Source: Pseudomonas sp. C2B4
GTDB taxonomy: Bacteria; Pseudomonadota; Gammaproteobacteria; Pseudomonadales; Pseudomonadaceae
NCBI RefSeq assembly: GCF_013359695.1
Contig: NZ_JABFMU010000050.1
Coordinates: 1-49,152, forward strand
Direction of reading: 5' to 3'
DNA length: 49,152 bases
Of this stretch, positions 42,513-49,152 are shown one piece after another. The translations under genes and the position numbers were made by a program. The notes under the pieces were generated by a model that did no database searches, was not told the DNA's origin, and worked only from the letters and a program-made list of their open reading frames with translations. Each line of letters opens with the position of its first letter. The stretch's first letter is position 1.

Positions 42513-42612
42513 CCCCTTGTGGGAGCGAGCCTGCTCGCGAAGAGGCCGGCACATTCAGCACTTGTGGTGTCTGACATACTGCATTCGCGAGCAGGCTCGC
42601 TCCCACAAGGGG
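42513..42612. repeat. REPIN (REP doublet)
   Basis: Arms 42513-42540 and 42585-42612 are exact 28-bp reverse complements (CCCCTTGTGGGAGCGAGCCT and following bases) around a 44-bp spacer. It lies between puuB and the synthetase gene, so the two genes may be separate transcripts or linked by a stable hairpin. Confidence 0.93.
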
Positions 42613-42637
42613 AACGGCGTATGACTGACCAGCAGGC

Positions 42638-44002
42638 TTACGCCTCCGTCAGATACCAACGCCAATCCTGCTCACCCACCTCAGCCATGAACTGCCGATA
42701 CTCGGCACGCTTGACCGCCAGATACACCCCCAGAAATTCCTGCCCCAGCGCATCCCGCGCCCACACCGAATTCTCCAGCGCCGTCAGGGAAGTCAGCCAA
42801 TCGGTCGGCAGCAGTTGTGTGGCTTGCGCATAACCATTGCCTTCAACCGGTTCGCCCGGATCGAGATCCTCGCGGATGCCGCGATGGATGCCGGCCAGGA
42901 TCGCCGCCGCCGCCAGATAAGGGTTGGCATCGGCGCCGCAGATACGGTGTTCGATGTGCCGACTGTTGGCCGGGCCTCCGGGAACGCGCAGGCTGACGGT
43001 GCGGTTGTCGACGCCCCAGGTCGGCGCCAGCGGCGCATAGCTGTTGGCCTGGAAACGCCGGTAGGAGTTGGCGTTGGGGCAGAACAGCAGCAGCGAATCG
43101 AGCAGCGAGGCGAGCATGCCGCCGATGGCCGTGCGCAGCAGCGGGGTGCCCGCCGGGTCCTCGGAGGCGAACAGGTTGCGGCCCTCGGCATCGGCAATGC
43201 TCACGTGCATGTGCATGCCGGTACCCGCCAGATGATCGAAAGGTTTGGCCATGAAGGTGGCCTGCATGCCGTGCTTGTGGGCGATGGCTTTGACCAACCG
43301 TTTGTAGCGTACGGCCTGGTCCATCGCGAGCAAGGCATCGCCGTGTTCCAGGGTGATTTCCACCTGGCCGGGGGCGTATTCGGAGATCGCCGTGCGCGCC
43401 GGAATTTCGTGGAGTTTGCACGCCGCGTAGAGGTCGGCGAGGAAGGGTTCGATCTGCTCAAGTTCGCGCAGGCCATAGACCTGCGTATGCCTCGGTCGAC
43501 CGCCGTCGGCATCCAGGGCCGGTTGCGGGCGGCCGTTTTGATCGCGCTTGGCGTCCAGCAGATAGAACTCCAGTTCGCAGGCCATCACCGGGTGATAACC
43601 CTCGGCCTTCAGGCCCTCGATGACCTTGATCAGCAAATGGCGCGGATCGGCGATGCTCGCCGGCATGCCTTCTTGCGGGTGCATGCTGACTTGCACCGCT
43701 GCCGTCGGAATCTTCCGCCAAGGCAAACGCACCAGGCTGCCCTCGAGCGGGTAGGCGCGGCAGTCGATATCGCCCACATCCCAGACCAGCCCGGAGTTCT
43801 CGACGTCGTCGCCCTGCAAGGTCAGGCCGAGGATGGTGCTGGGCAGCGGACGGCCGCTTTCATACACCGCCAGCAGTTCTTCACGGTGCAACAGCTTGCC
43901 GCGGGGCACGCCGTTGGCATCGAGAATAAACAGCTCGATCATGTCGATATCGGGGTTGTTCGCCAGAAAGTTACGGGCGTCTTCAAGGGCTGCGAATTTC
44001 AT
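42638..44002 (-). CDS. puuA: Gamma-glutamylpolyamine synthetase (glutamine synthetase family)
   Basis: The 454-residue protein is of glutamine-synthetase type (IDMIELFILDANGVPRGKLL; CELEFYLLDAKRD; GTGMHMHVSIAD; RICGADANPYLAAAAILAGI) and, at 454 residues with this N-terminus, belongs to the PuuA/SpuI group that ligates glutamate to putrescine or other polyamines. The next gene is the matching oxidoreductase. No aldehyde dehydrogenase or peptidase of the pathway is inside the window. Confidence 0.88.
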   Translation of the reverse strand: MKFAALEDARNFLANNPDIDMIELFILDANGVPRGKLLHREELLAVYESGRPLPSTILGLTLQGDDVENSGLVWDVGDIDCRAYPLEGSLVRLPWRKIPTAAVQVSMHPQEGMPASIADPRHLLIKVIEGLKAEGYHPVMACELEFYLLDAKRDQNGRPQPALDADGGRPRHTQVYGLRELEQIEPFLADLYAACKLHEIPARTAISEYAPGQVEITLEHGDALLAMDQAVRYKRLVKAIAHKHGMQATFMAKPFDHLAGTGMHMHVSIADAEGRNLFASEDPAGTPLLRTAIGGMLASLLDSLLLFCPNANSYRRFQANSYAPLAPTWGVDNRTVSLRVPGGPANSRHIEHRICGADANPYLAAAAILAGIHRGIREDLDPGEPVEGNGYAQATQLLPTDWLTSLTALENSVWARDALGQEFLGVYLAVKRAEYRQFMAEVGEQDWRWYLTEA

Positions 44003-44129
44003 TGTTCGTCACTCACGTTGGCGCCACGCAGGCGCACGGATTCAGGCCACGACACGACGACGGGTACAGTCCCGGAGCGTGCTGGCAGCGATAGCGAAAA
44101 AGAGGAGGCTCTACGCGTCGGGAACGCGA

Positions 44130-44219
44130 TCAGGCGAGCAGGGGGCTATCCGGCGGACGTGCGGAGTGACGCAGTTTTGAGCGGCGCAGGGCCATGGGCA
44201 GGTTGACGATGCGTTTCAT
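44130..44219 (-). CDS. Possible 29-residue ORF, second of a coupled pair
   Basis: The ATG at 44219 overlaps the stop of the preceding small ORF. The peptide MKRIVNLPMALRRSKLRHSA and nine more residues is basic. No family recognised. It lies in the 390-bp gap (44003-44392) between chrA and the polyamine synthetase gene, in the same direction as the latter. Confidence 0.3.
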   Translation of the reverse strand: MKRIVNLPMALRRSKLRHSARPPDSPLLA

Positions 44220-44293
44220 GAGGCAATGCCGTCCACGGCCAGCAGCGAGGTGGCCTGAATCGAGACGTGTTGCTCTGACGGCAATTTGCTCAT
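44216..44293 (-). CDS. Possible 25-residue ORF, first of a coupled pair
   Basis: Starting with ATG at 44293, the peptide MSKLPSEQHVSIQATSLLAV plus DGIAS ends in a TGA that overlaps the next ATG (TCATGA). GGAAAAAG lies upstream. Coupled tiny ORFs ahead of a metabolic gene could be leader peptides, or chance. Apart from these two ORFs I see nothing in 44003-44392. Confidence 0.3.
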   Translation of the reverse strand: MSKLPSEQHVSIQATSLLAVDGIAS

Positions 44294-44392
44294 GAATCTT
44301 TTTCCAGCAAGGGAAAACGTCGGAGGCCGATGACCAGCCATCCGGGGGTGTCTGGATACTAGGGGTGAATCCCGCGGCTGTAAACGTTTGTT

Positions 44393-45751
44393 TCAGCGCA
44401 GCAGGTACACCCCCAGTCCGAGCAGCCCACAGCCGATCAACACTTCGATCACGCCGCGCTTGAACCGAAGCAGTGCGGTCGCAGCGACAATGGCGATCAG
44501 CAGCGAAGGCCAGTCCAGTTGCCCGGCGAAGCCGTTGGGCCACAAAACGTGGTAGGCAAAGAAGCACGCCAGATTGAGGATCACACCGACCACCGCGGCC
44601 GTAATCGCCGTCAGTGGTGCAGTGAATTTGAGCTCGTTGTGCGTCGACTCCACCAAGGGTCCGCCGGCGAGGATGAACAGGAACGAAGGCAGGAAGGTGA
44701 ACCAGGTCACCAGCGTGGCGGCGACGGCGCCGGCGACAAAGGCTTGATCGGGGCCGAACACCTGATGCACATAGCCGCCGATAAAACCGACGAAGGCGAC
44801 GACCATGATCAACGGGCCCGGCGTGGTTTCGCCGAGCGCCAGGCCATCGATCATTTGCGTCGGCGTCAGCCAGCCGTAATGGCCGACGGCACCCTGGTAC
44901 ACATACGGCAGGACCGCGTAGGCGCCACCGAAGGTCAGCAGCGCCGCCTTGGTGAAGAACCAGCCCATCTGCGTCAGCGTGCCATCCCAGCCGAACAGTG
45001 CGGTGAGGATGGCCATGGGTAACGTCCACAACACGGCGCCGATGATCGCCAGGCGCAGCAGGTTCCAGCGACTGAAACGCGCATGTTCAGGCGTCGGCGT
45101 GTCGTCGTCGATGAGCGCCGGGCCGAAGGATTTCTGCGCCGCGCCGTGGCCGCCGGCCCTGAATTTTTCCGGCGCCAGCCGCCCGCCGAAATAGCCGACG
45201 ATTGCCGCCCCCAGCACGATCAATGGAAACGGCACATTGAGCAGGAAAATCGCCACGAAGGACGCGGCGGCGATGCCCCACAACCAACTGTTCTTCAACG
45301 CCCGGGAGCCAATCCGATGCGCCGCCTGCACCACAATCGCCGTGACCGCAGGTTTGATCCCGTAGAACAGGCCGGCCACCACCGGCACGTCACCGAACGC
45401 GATGTACACCCAGGACAGGGCGATGAGGATGAACAGCGACGGCAACACAAACAGCGCCCCGGCGAGGACGCCACCCCGGGTGCGGTGCATCAGCCAGCCG
45501 ATGTAGGTCGCCAGTTGCTGGGCCTCGGGGCCGGGCAGCAACATGCAGTAGTTGAGGGCGTGCAGAAAGCGTCGCTCGGAGATCCAGCGTCGCCGCTCGA
45601 CCAACTCCTGGTGCATGATCGAAATCTGCCCCGCCGGCCCGCCGAAACTGATGAAGCCGAGCTTGAGCCAGAAACCGAAGGCTTGTCGCAAACTGACGGG
45701 TGCGGGTGTTGGCAAGTCCTGTTCTTTGGACGGGGATGGCGTGAGGCTCAA
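44393..45751 (-). CDS. chrA: Chromate transporter ChrA (long, two-domain form)
   Basis: The protein has two homologous halves, each starting with the ChrA pattern: FGFWLKLGFISFGGPAGQIS in the first and GWFFTKAALLTFGGAYAVLP in the second, with many membrane segments and the PGPEAQQLATYIG and ETTPGPLI motifs. It is predicted to expel chromate. Start: AAGGAG at 45759-45764 on the - strand gives ideal spacing to a TTG at 45751 (452 residues); an in-frame ATG at 45799 would add 16 residues with no ribosome site. It is downstream of moaE in the same direction. Confidence 0.88.
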   Translation of the reverse strand: MSLTPSPSKEQDLPTPAPVSLRQAFGFWLKLGFISFGGPAGQISIMHQELVERRRWISERRFLHALNYCMLLPGPEAQQLATYIGWLMHRTRGGVLAGALFVLPSLFILIALSWVYIAFGDVPVVAGLFYGIKPAVTAIVVQAAHRIGSRALKNSWLWGIAAASFVAIFLLNVPFPLIVLGAAIVGYFGGRLAPEKFRAGGHGAAQKSFGPALIDDDTPTPEHARFSRWNLLRLAIIGAVLWTLPMAILTALFGWDGTLTQMGWFFTKAALLTFGGAYAVLPYVYQGAVGHYGWLTPTQMIDGLALGETTPGPLIMVVAFVGFIGGYVHQVFGPDQAFVAGAVAATLVTWFTFLPSFLFILAGGPLVESTHNELKFTAPLTAITAAVVGVILNLACFFAYHVLWPNGFAGQLDWPSLLIAIVAATALLRFKRGVIEVLIGCGLLGLGVYLLR

Positions 45752-45822
45752 GCGTGGGCTCCTTGTGCAGATGCGCCTTGAGCCTGAGACAGTAGCCATG
45801 ATGGGGCGGTTTGGGTAGTCGA

Positions 45823-46284
45823 TTATTGCGTCGCGATTGTCCAGCGTTCGGCGGCGGATCGGTCGCTGTCACGGGCATCGACCCAACGCGAGCCGGAGGC
45901 CACGTCTTCACGCTTCCAGAATGGCGCATCGGTTTTCAGGTAATCCATGATGAATGCGCAAGCGTCGAAGGCTGCGTGGCGATGCTGGCTGCTCACGCCG
46001 ACAAACACGATCGGGTCGGTCACCGACAGCTGGCCGATCCGGTGCACGATCTCCACGGCCTTGAGCGGCCACCGTGCCCTGGCATCGTCGATGATCTTTT
46101 GCAGCGAACGTTCGGTCATGCCCGGATAGTGTTCGAGAAACAGGCTGGCGACGGCTTCGCTCTGGTTGATGTCCCGGACATAGCCGACAAAATTGACCAC
46201 GGCGCCGACCCCGGGGTCGCTCGCCCGCAGGTTGTCGATCAATTGGCCGACGTCGAACGCTTTGTATTGGACGCGAACGCTCAT
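45823..46284 (-). CDS. moaE: Molybdopterin synthase catalytic subunit MoaE
   Basis: The 153-residue protein has MoaE motifs: GAVVNFVGYVRD, LFLEHYPGMTE, HRIGQLSV, HRHAAFDACAFIMDYLK and APFWKRE, with the lysines used for catalysis. With MoaD it converts cPMP to molybdopterin. It starts 2 bp after moaD. Confidence 0.96.
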   Translation of the reverse strand: MSVRVQYKAFDVGQLIDNLRASDPGVGAVVNFVGYVRDINQSEAVASLFLEHYPGMTERSLQKIIDDARARWPLKAVEIVHRIGQLSVTDPIVFVGVSSQHRHAAFDACAFIMDYLKTDAPFWKREDVASGSRWVDARDSDRSAAERWTIATQ

Positions 46285-46286
46285 GC

Positions 46287-46538
46287 TCAGCCTCCGGTGA
46301 CCGGTGGGAAAAAAGCGATCTCGTCAAAGTCTTCGATCCCGCGATCGGGATGGCACAACTCCTGGTTCAGCGCACACATCAGGTTGCTTTCACCGAGCAC
46401 ATCGCGCCACAACTCACCGCGAGCCATCAGCAATTGGCGCACGTCTTCGATGGTCTTGAGGTTGTCGGTCAGGGGCAGTTTTTCACCGCCCAGGTTGAGT
46501 TGTTCGCGGTAGCGGGCGAAGTAATTGATCAGGATCAT
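46287..46538 (-). CDS. moaD: Molybdopterin synthase sulfur carrier subunit MoaD
   Basis: The 83-residue protein is ubiquitin-like and ends in the Gly-Gly tail (AFFPPVTGG) that carries the thiocarboxylate. It begins with the ILINYFARYRE strand. Its ATG overlaps the moaC stop by 4 bp. Confidence 0.95.
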   Translation of the reverse strand: MILINYFARYREQLNLGGEKLPLTDNLKTIEDVRQLLMARGELWRDVLGESNLMCALNQELCHPDRGIEDFDEIAFFPPVTGG

Positions 46539-47041
46539 TGGGCGTCCTCGAAGCTGAAGTGACCCGAGCGGCCACCCTGTTTACTGAGCAGGCGGATATC
46601 GTCGATGACCATGCCGCGGTCCACCGCCTTGCACATGTCATAGAGGGTCAGGGCAGCAACGCTGACGGCGGTCAGCGCTTCCAGTTCGACGCCGGTCTGG
46701 CCCCCGACCCGGCAGGTGCCGACGATTTTCACGCTGTCCGGTGCACAGGCCTTGAGCTCGACGTGGATCGAGCTGAGCAGCAGGGTGTGGCACAGCGGGA
46801 TCAGCTCACTGGTTTTCTTCGCCGCCATGATCCCGGCCACCCGCGCCACGGCGAACACATCGCCCTTGGGGTGGCCGTTGCTCTGGATCAGCTTCAAGGT
46901 TTCCGGGCGCATGCGTACCCAGGCCTGGGCTTGCGCTTCACGTTGCGTCGATGGCTTGTCGCTGACGTCGACCATGTTGGCGCGGCCCTGGCTGTCGAGA
47001 TGGGTCAAGCCGCCTGGCGGCAAATCCGAAGGGGTTGTCAC
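46535..47041 (-). CDS. moaC: Cyclic pyranopterin monophosphate synthase MoaC
   Basis: The 168-residue protein has the MoaC motifs LIPLCHTLLLSSI and LTLYDMCKAVDRGM followed by IDDIRLLSKQGGRSG. It makes cPMP from the MoaA product. Start is a GTG at 47041 with CAGGAG upstream; no moaA is in the window. Confidence 0.96.
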   Translation of the reverse strand: MTTPSDLPPGGLTHLDSQGRANMVDVSDKPSTQREAQAQAWVRMRPETLKLIQSNGHPKGDVFAVARVAGIMAAKKTSELIPLCHTLLLSSIHVELKACAPDSVKIVGTCRVGGQTGVELEALTAVSVAALTLYDMCKAVDRGMVIDDIRLLSKQGGRSGHFSFEDAQ

Positions 47042-47084
47042 GGGTAACTCCTGCGCCTGTCAGCGCGGTGATCGAGTGAAGGCA

Positions 47085-47912
47085 TCATGCCGGGCTGTAG
47101 ATTCGTGGCGCATTGCGATGGGGCACGTGGATCAGGTTGAGGCGATGCTTGATCGCCCATTGCACCGTCAGGGCGGTGGGGGCGGACAGGCTGACCAGCG
47201 TGCCCAGTTTCGCCCTGACAGCCTTGTGAATCAGTTCCAGGCTGCAACGGCTGGTGACTACCGTGAAGCCGCAACGGCTGTCGATGCCAGCGTGCTGCAG
47301 GGCGCCGATCAACTTATCCAGCGCATTGTGGCGACCGATGTCTTCGCGGCAGATCAGCGCATTGCCGTTGGCGTCGAAGTACAACGCCGCGTGCAACGCG
47401 CCGCTGCTGCGGGCCATCTGCTGCGCCTGTTCGATGCGTTCGCGGATGCCGATGAAATGCTGCGCCGGGGGCAGGGCGACCGGGTCGAGCACGTCCAGTG
47501 TCGGCAGGGCCTGCTCCAGCGCTTCCACACCGCACAGCCCGCAGCCACTGGTGCCAGCCATCTGCCGGCGATGGTTCTTCAGGGCCCAGAACGCGCGGCT
47601 GGAAATCTGCACATCGGCCTGAACCGCCTGATCGAAATGGCTGAGGCACAGGTCATGGATTTCGCTCTGGTCTTTGACGATGTCGTTGCTGACGCTGAAG
47701 CCACGGATGAAGTCTTCGAGGTTGCCGGGCGACACCATCATCACCGCCTGGCTCAAACCGTTGTATGTGATCGCCAGGGCAATCTCCGAAGCCAGTGCCG
47801 CCTGACCGATTGCCGCGTCGCTGTCGTACTCGCGAAACCCCACGTTCAATGGAAGTGGAGCAGGGGCGTTGGTGTCGCTTCGATCAATGTTTTGTTCAAC
47901 TTTGCACAACAT
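47085..47912 (-). CDS. fdhD: Formate dehydrogenase accessory sulfurtransferase FdhD
   Basis: The 275-residue protein has the FdhD core: VMMVSPGNLEDFIRGFSVSN, the redox-active CGLCG (Cys124, Cys127), and GNALICREDIGRHNALDKLI. It transfers sulfur to bis-MGD before insertion into formate dehydrogenase. ATG at 47912 has GAGG 8 bp upstream. It starts the fdhD-moaC-moaD-moaE run; a formate dehydrogenase gene is not in the window. Confidence 0.95.
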   Translation of the reverse strand: MLCKVEQNIDRSDTNAPAPLPLNVGFREYDSDAAIGQAALASEIALAITYNGLSQAVMMVSPGNLEDFIRGFSVSNDIVKDQSEIHDLCLSHFDQAVQADVQISSRAFWALKNHRRQMAGTSGCGLCGVEALEQALPTLDVLDPVALPPAQHFIGIRERIEQAQQMARSSGALHAALYFDANGNALICREDIGRHNALDKLIGALQHAGIDSRCGFTVVTSRCSLELIHKAVRAKLGTLVSLSAPTALTVQWAIKHRLNLIHVPHRNAPRIYSPA

Positions 47913-48051
47913 GTAAAGAACCTCGAAGCGCTGAATTGAGTTCAGGCTACGGGTAACTTATTAGTGCGTCCAATCGCTTGTTCCGATGTGGTGATTGGTG
48001 AGCTCTATCGTCCATGGCGAAGTTTGGTTTTTATATCTGAATAATTACGTC

Positions 48052-48942
48052 TTAATGCTTCGGGGGAAATAACAGTCGTGCTTCGGCAAAACACTTCTCG
48101 GCAATCGCCGAGCGCGGCTCGGTCTTGCGCATCACCAGGCCCAAAGGCGCGAGCACGCTGGCATCCGGCAGGTCGATGAAGGCCAGGTGTTCGATGGGTT
48201 CTTCCAGGCCGCTGTCCAGCGGCATGATCGCGCAGCAAAACCCTTCGTGGATCGCCTGGAGCAACTGGTAAGTCGAATCGCTTTCCATGATCGGCTGCGG
48301 GTTGAGCCCGCGGCTGCGGAAGCTCAGGTCAATGGATTTGCGGTAATGCATGCCGGTGCTGAGCATCCCCAGCGGCAACTCGGCGGCGTCTTCCCAGCTC
48401 ATTTGCGTGCCGTCGAAATGGAAGTGCCGAGTGTCGTACAGCAGGCCGACGCGGGTCTCGCCGATCTCGAAGCACTCGAAATAGTTCGGGTTGACGTGAT
48501 CGAGGTAGCACACCCCCAGGTCCAGTTGATTGTTGCCCAGGTTCTCGATGATCTGGTCGGAACTCAGGGAAGACAGGCTGAACTTGAGCTCCGGAAAGCT
48601 GTGGGACAAGCCCTTGATGTAGCTGACGGGGTTGAAGCTGCTCAACGGCACCAGGCCCAGGCGCAGGTTACCCACCAGTTGGCCCCGGCAGGCTGCAGCT
48701 TCGGCAAACAGACCGTCGTGGGCGGCCAGCAGGGTTCGGGCCCACGCGAGTACGCGCTCGCCCGCCTCGGTGAAGCCCTCGAAGCGCTGGCCGCGGGTGA
48801 CCAGTACCAGGTCCAGCTCATCCTCCAGGTTTCGCAGGCGCATCGACAGGGTCGGCTGGGTGATATGGCAGCGCGCGGCGGCTTGGCCGAAATGACGGGT
48901 CTGCTCCAGGGCGATCAGGAACTTGAGTTGTTTGATGTCCAT
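48052..48942 (-). CDS. LysR-family transcriptional regulator
   Basis: The 296-residue protein has a LysR HTH at the N-terminus (MDIKQLKFLIALEQTRHFGQ, then CHITQPTLSMRLRNLE) and a substrate-binding domain. The start at 48942 was chosen because the HTH begins there; the ORF extends further without similarity. It precedes fdhD in the same direction with 139 bp between. It may control fdhD or an adjacent formate dehydrogenase operon beyond the window; this is inference from position. Confidence 0.9.
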   Translation of the reverse strand: MDIKQLKFLIALEQTRHFGQAAARCHITQPTLSMRLRNLEDELDLVLVTRGQRFEGFTEAGERVLAWARTLLAAHDGLFAEAAACRGQLVGNLRLGLVPLSSFNPVSYIKGLSHSFPELKFSLSSLSSDQIIENLGNNQLDLGVCYLDHVNPNYFECFEIGETRVGLLYDTRHFHFDGTQMSWEDAAELPLGMLSTGMHYRKSIDLSFRSRGLNPQPIMESDSTYQLLQAIHEGFCCAIMPLDSGLEEPIEHLAFIDLPDASVLAPLGLVMRKTEPRSAIAEKCFAEARLLFPPKH

Positions 48943-49091
48943 GACGGCACCTGCTGGCGGAGGAAAGGAGAGGTAAGTATTGACTCGGGTGGGCAAGACA
49001 CAAGGTTCGTGGACGATCTCATTGTCGTAGGCGAGCGTCCAATCACTGTTGTTTAACGCGCTATCGATCAGCTCTATCACGGAGTCGATAG

Positions 49092-49152
49092 CCCTGTGGG
49101 AGCGAGCCTGCTCGCGAAGAGGTCGGCACATTCAACATTGGTGTTGACTGAC
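49092..49152. repeat. REP element, cut by window end
   Basis: CCCTGTGGGAGCGAGCCTGC and the following bases (49092-49119) match the left arm of the REPIN at 41034; the following AGAGGTCGGCACATTCAACA matches the spacer of the REPIN at 42513. The right arm must lie beyond the window. Confidence 0.85.

Noticed and set aside
41034..42612. CRISPR array
   Set aside because: The repeated units are inverted REP pairs, not regularly spaced direct repeats, and no cas genes are present.
42815..44206. 463-residue ORF on the + strand
   Set aside because: Antisense of the glutamine-synthetase-family gene with no domain of its own.

Overview
The window looks like a chromosomal segment of a Pseudomonas of the P. 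fluorescens species complex. This rests on high G+C coding sequence with typical Pseudomonas codon use, Pseudomonas-type REP/REPIN palindromes (GGGAGCGAGCCTGCTCGCGA cores), a P. aeruginosa H2-like type VI secretion gene order, and napEDABC and MoCo genes of Pseudomonas type. I saw no rRNA, tRNA, CRISPR array, integrase or transposase gene.

Layout. (1) 1-1017: the 3' end of a Gly/His/Asn-rich protein gene with a strong hairpin terminator, then a small HD-domain hydrolase. (2) 1018-23505: an AT-rich leader with tandem palindromes, then a complete type VI secretion system (T6SS) on the + strand: tssA-tssB-tssC-tssE, a PAAR/putative effector/putative immunity insertion, tssF-tssG-clpV, a sigma-54 activator, a small lipoprotein, fha, tssJ-tssK-tssL-tssM, and a PP2C phosphatase/Ser-Thr kinase pair. 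Most genes overlap or lie within 30 bp, so this reads as one long operon. A perfect-looking RsmA/RsmE site overlaps the tssA start codon. (3) 23554-31036: a vgrG island carrying a 905-residue peptidoglycan-degrading effector (M23-like N-terminus, SH3-like repeats, GH19 C-terminus), a candidate periplasmic immunity gene, an LprI-type lysozyme-inhibitor-like gene, a decayed copy of the effector 3' end, and another exported putative immunity protein. A perfect 22-bp inverted repeat brackets the last 1.8 kb. (4) 31070-34752: accessory genes on both strands: a protein with a HEPN-type R-N-x4-H motif, a P-loop kinase-like protein, a repeat-rich leader before a DUF6124/DUF3077-like gene, a 124-bp inverted-repeat element and an exported protein of unknown function. 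(5) 34757-38824: periplasmic nitrate reductase napEDABC on the - strand behind a candidate Anr/FNR box. (6) 39023-44293: a serine hydrolase, a DeoR-family regulator, gamma-glutamylputrescine oxidoreductase and gamma-glutamylpolyamine synthetase genes separated by REPINs, and two tiny coupled ORFs. (7) 44393-48942: a - strand run of LysR regulator, fdhD, moaC, moaD, moaE and a chromate transporter. The window ends inside another REP element.

How the parts fit. The T6SS core builds the contractile machine; PAAR and VgrG form its tip. Two effector modules, both apparently aimed at the cell envelope, travel with these tip proteins and are followed by membrane or periplasmic putative immunity proteins. 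NapA and formate dehydrogenase both need the molybdenum cofactor, which the moa/fdhD genes help make and insert. The most unusual material is the PAAR-linked cysteine-hydrolase-like effector pair at 5.5-7.0 kb and the layered effector/immunity remnants at 25.6-31.0 kb.
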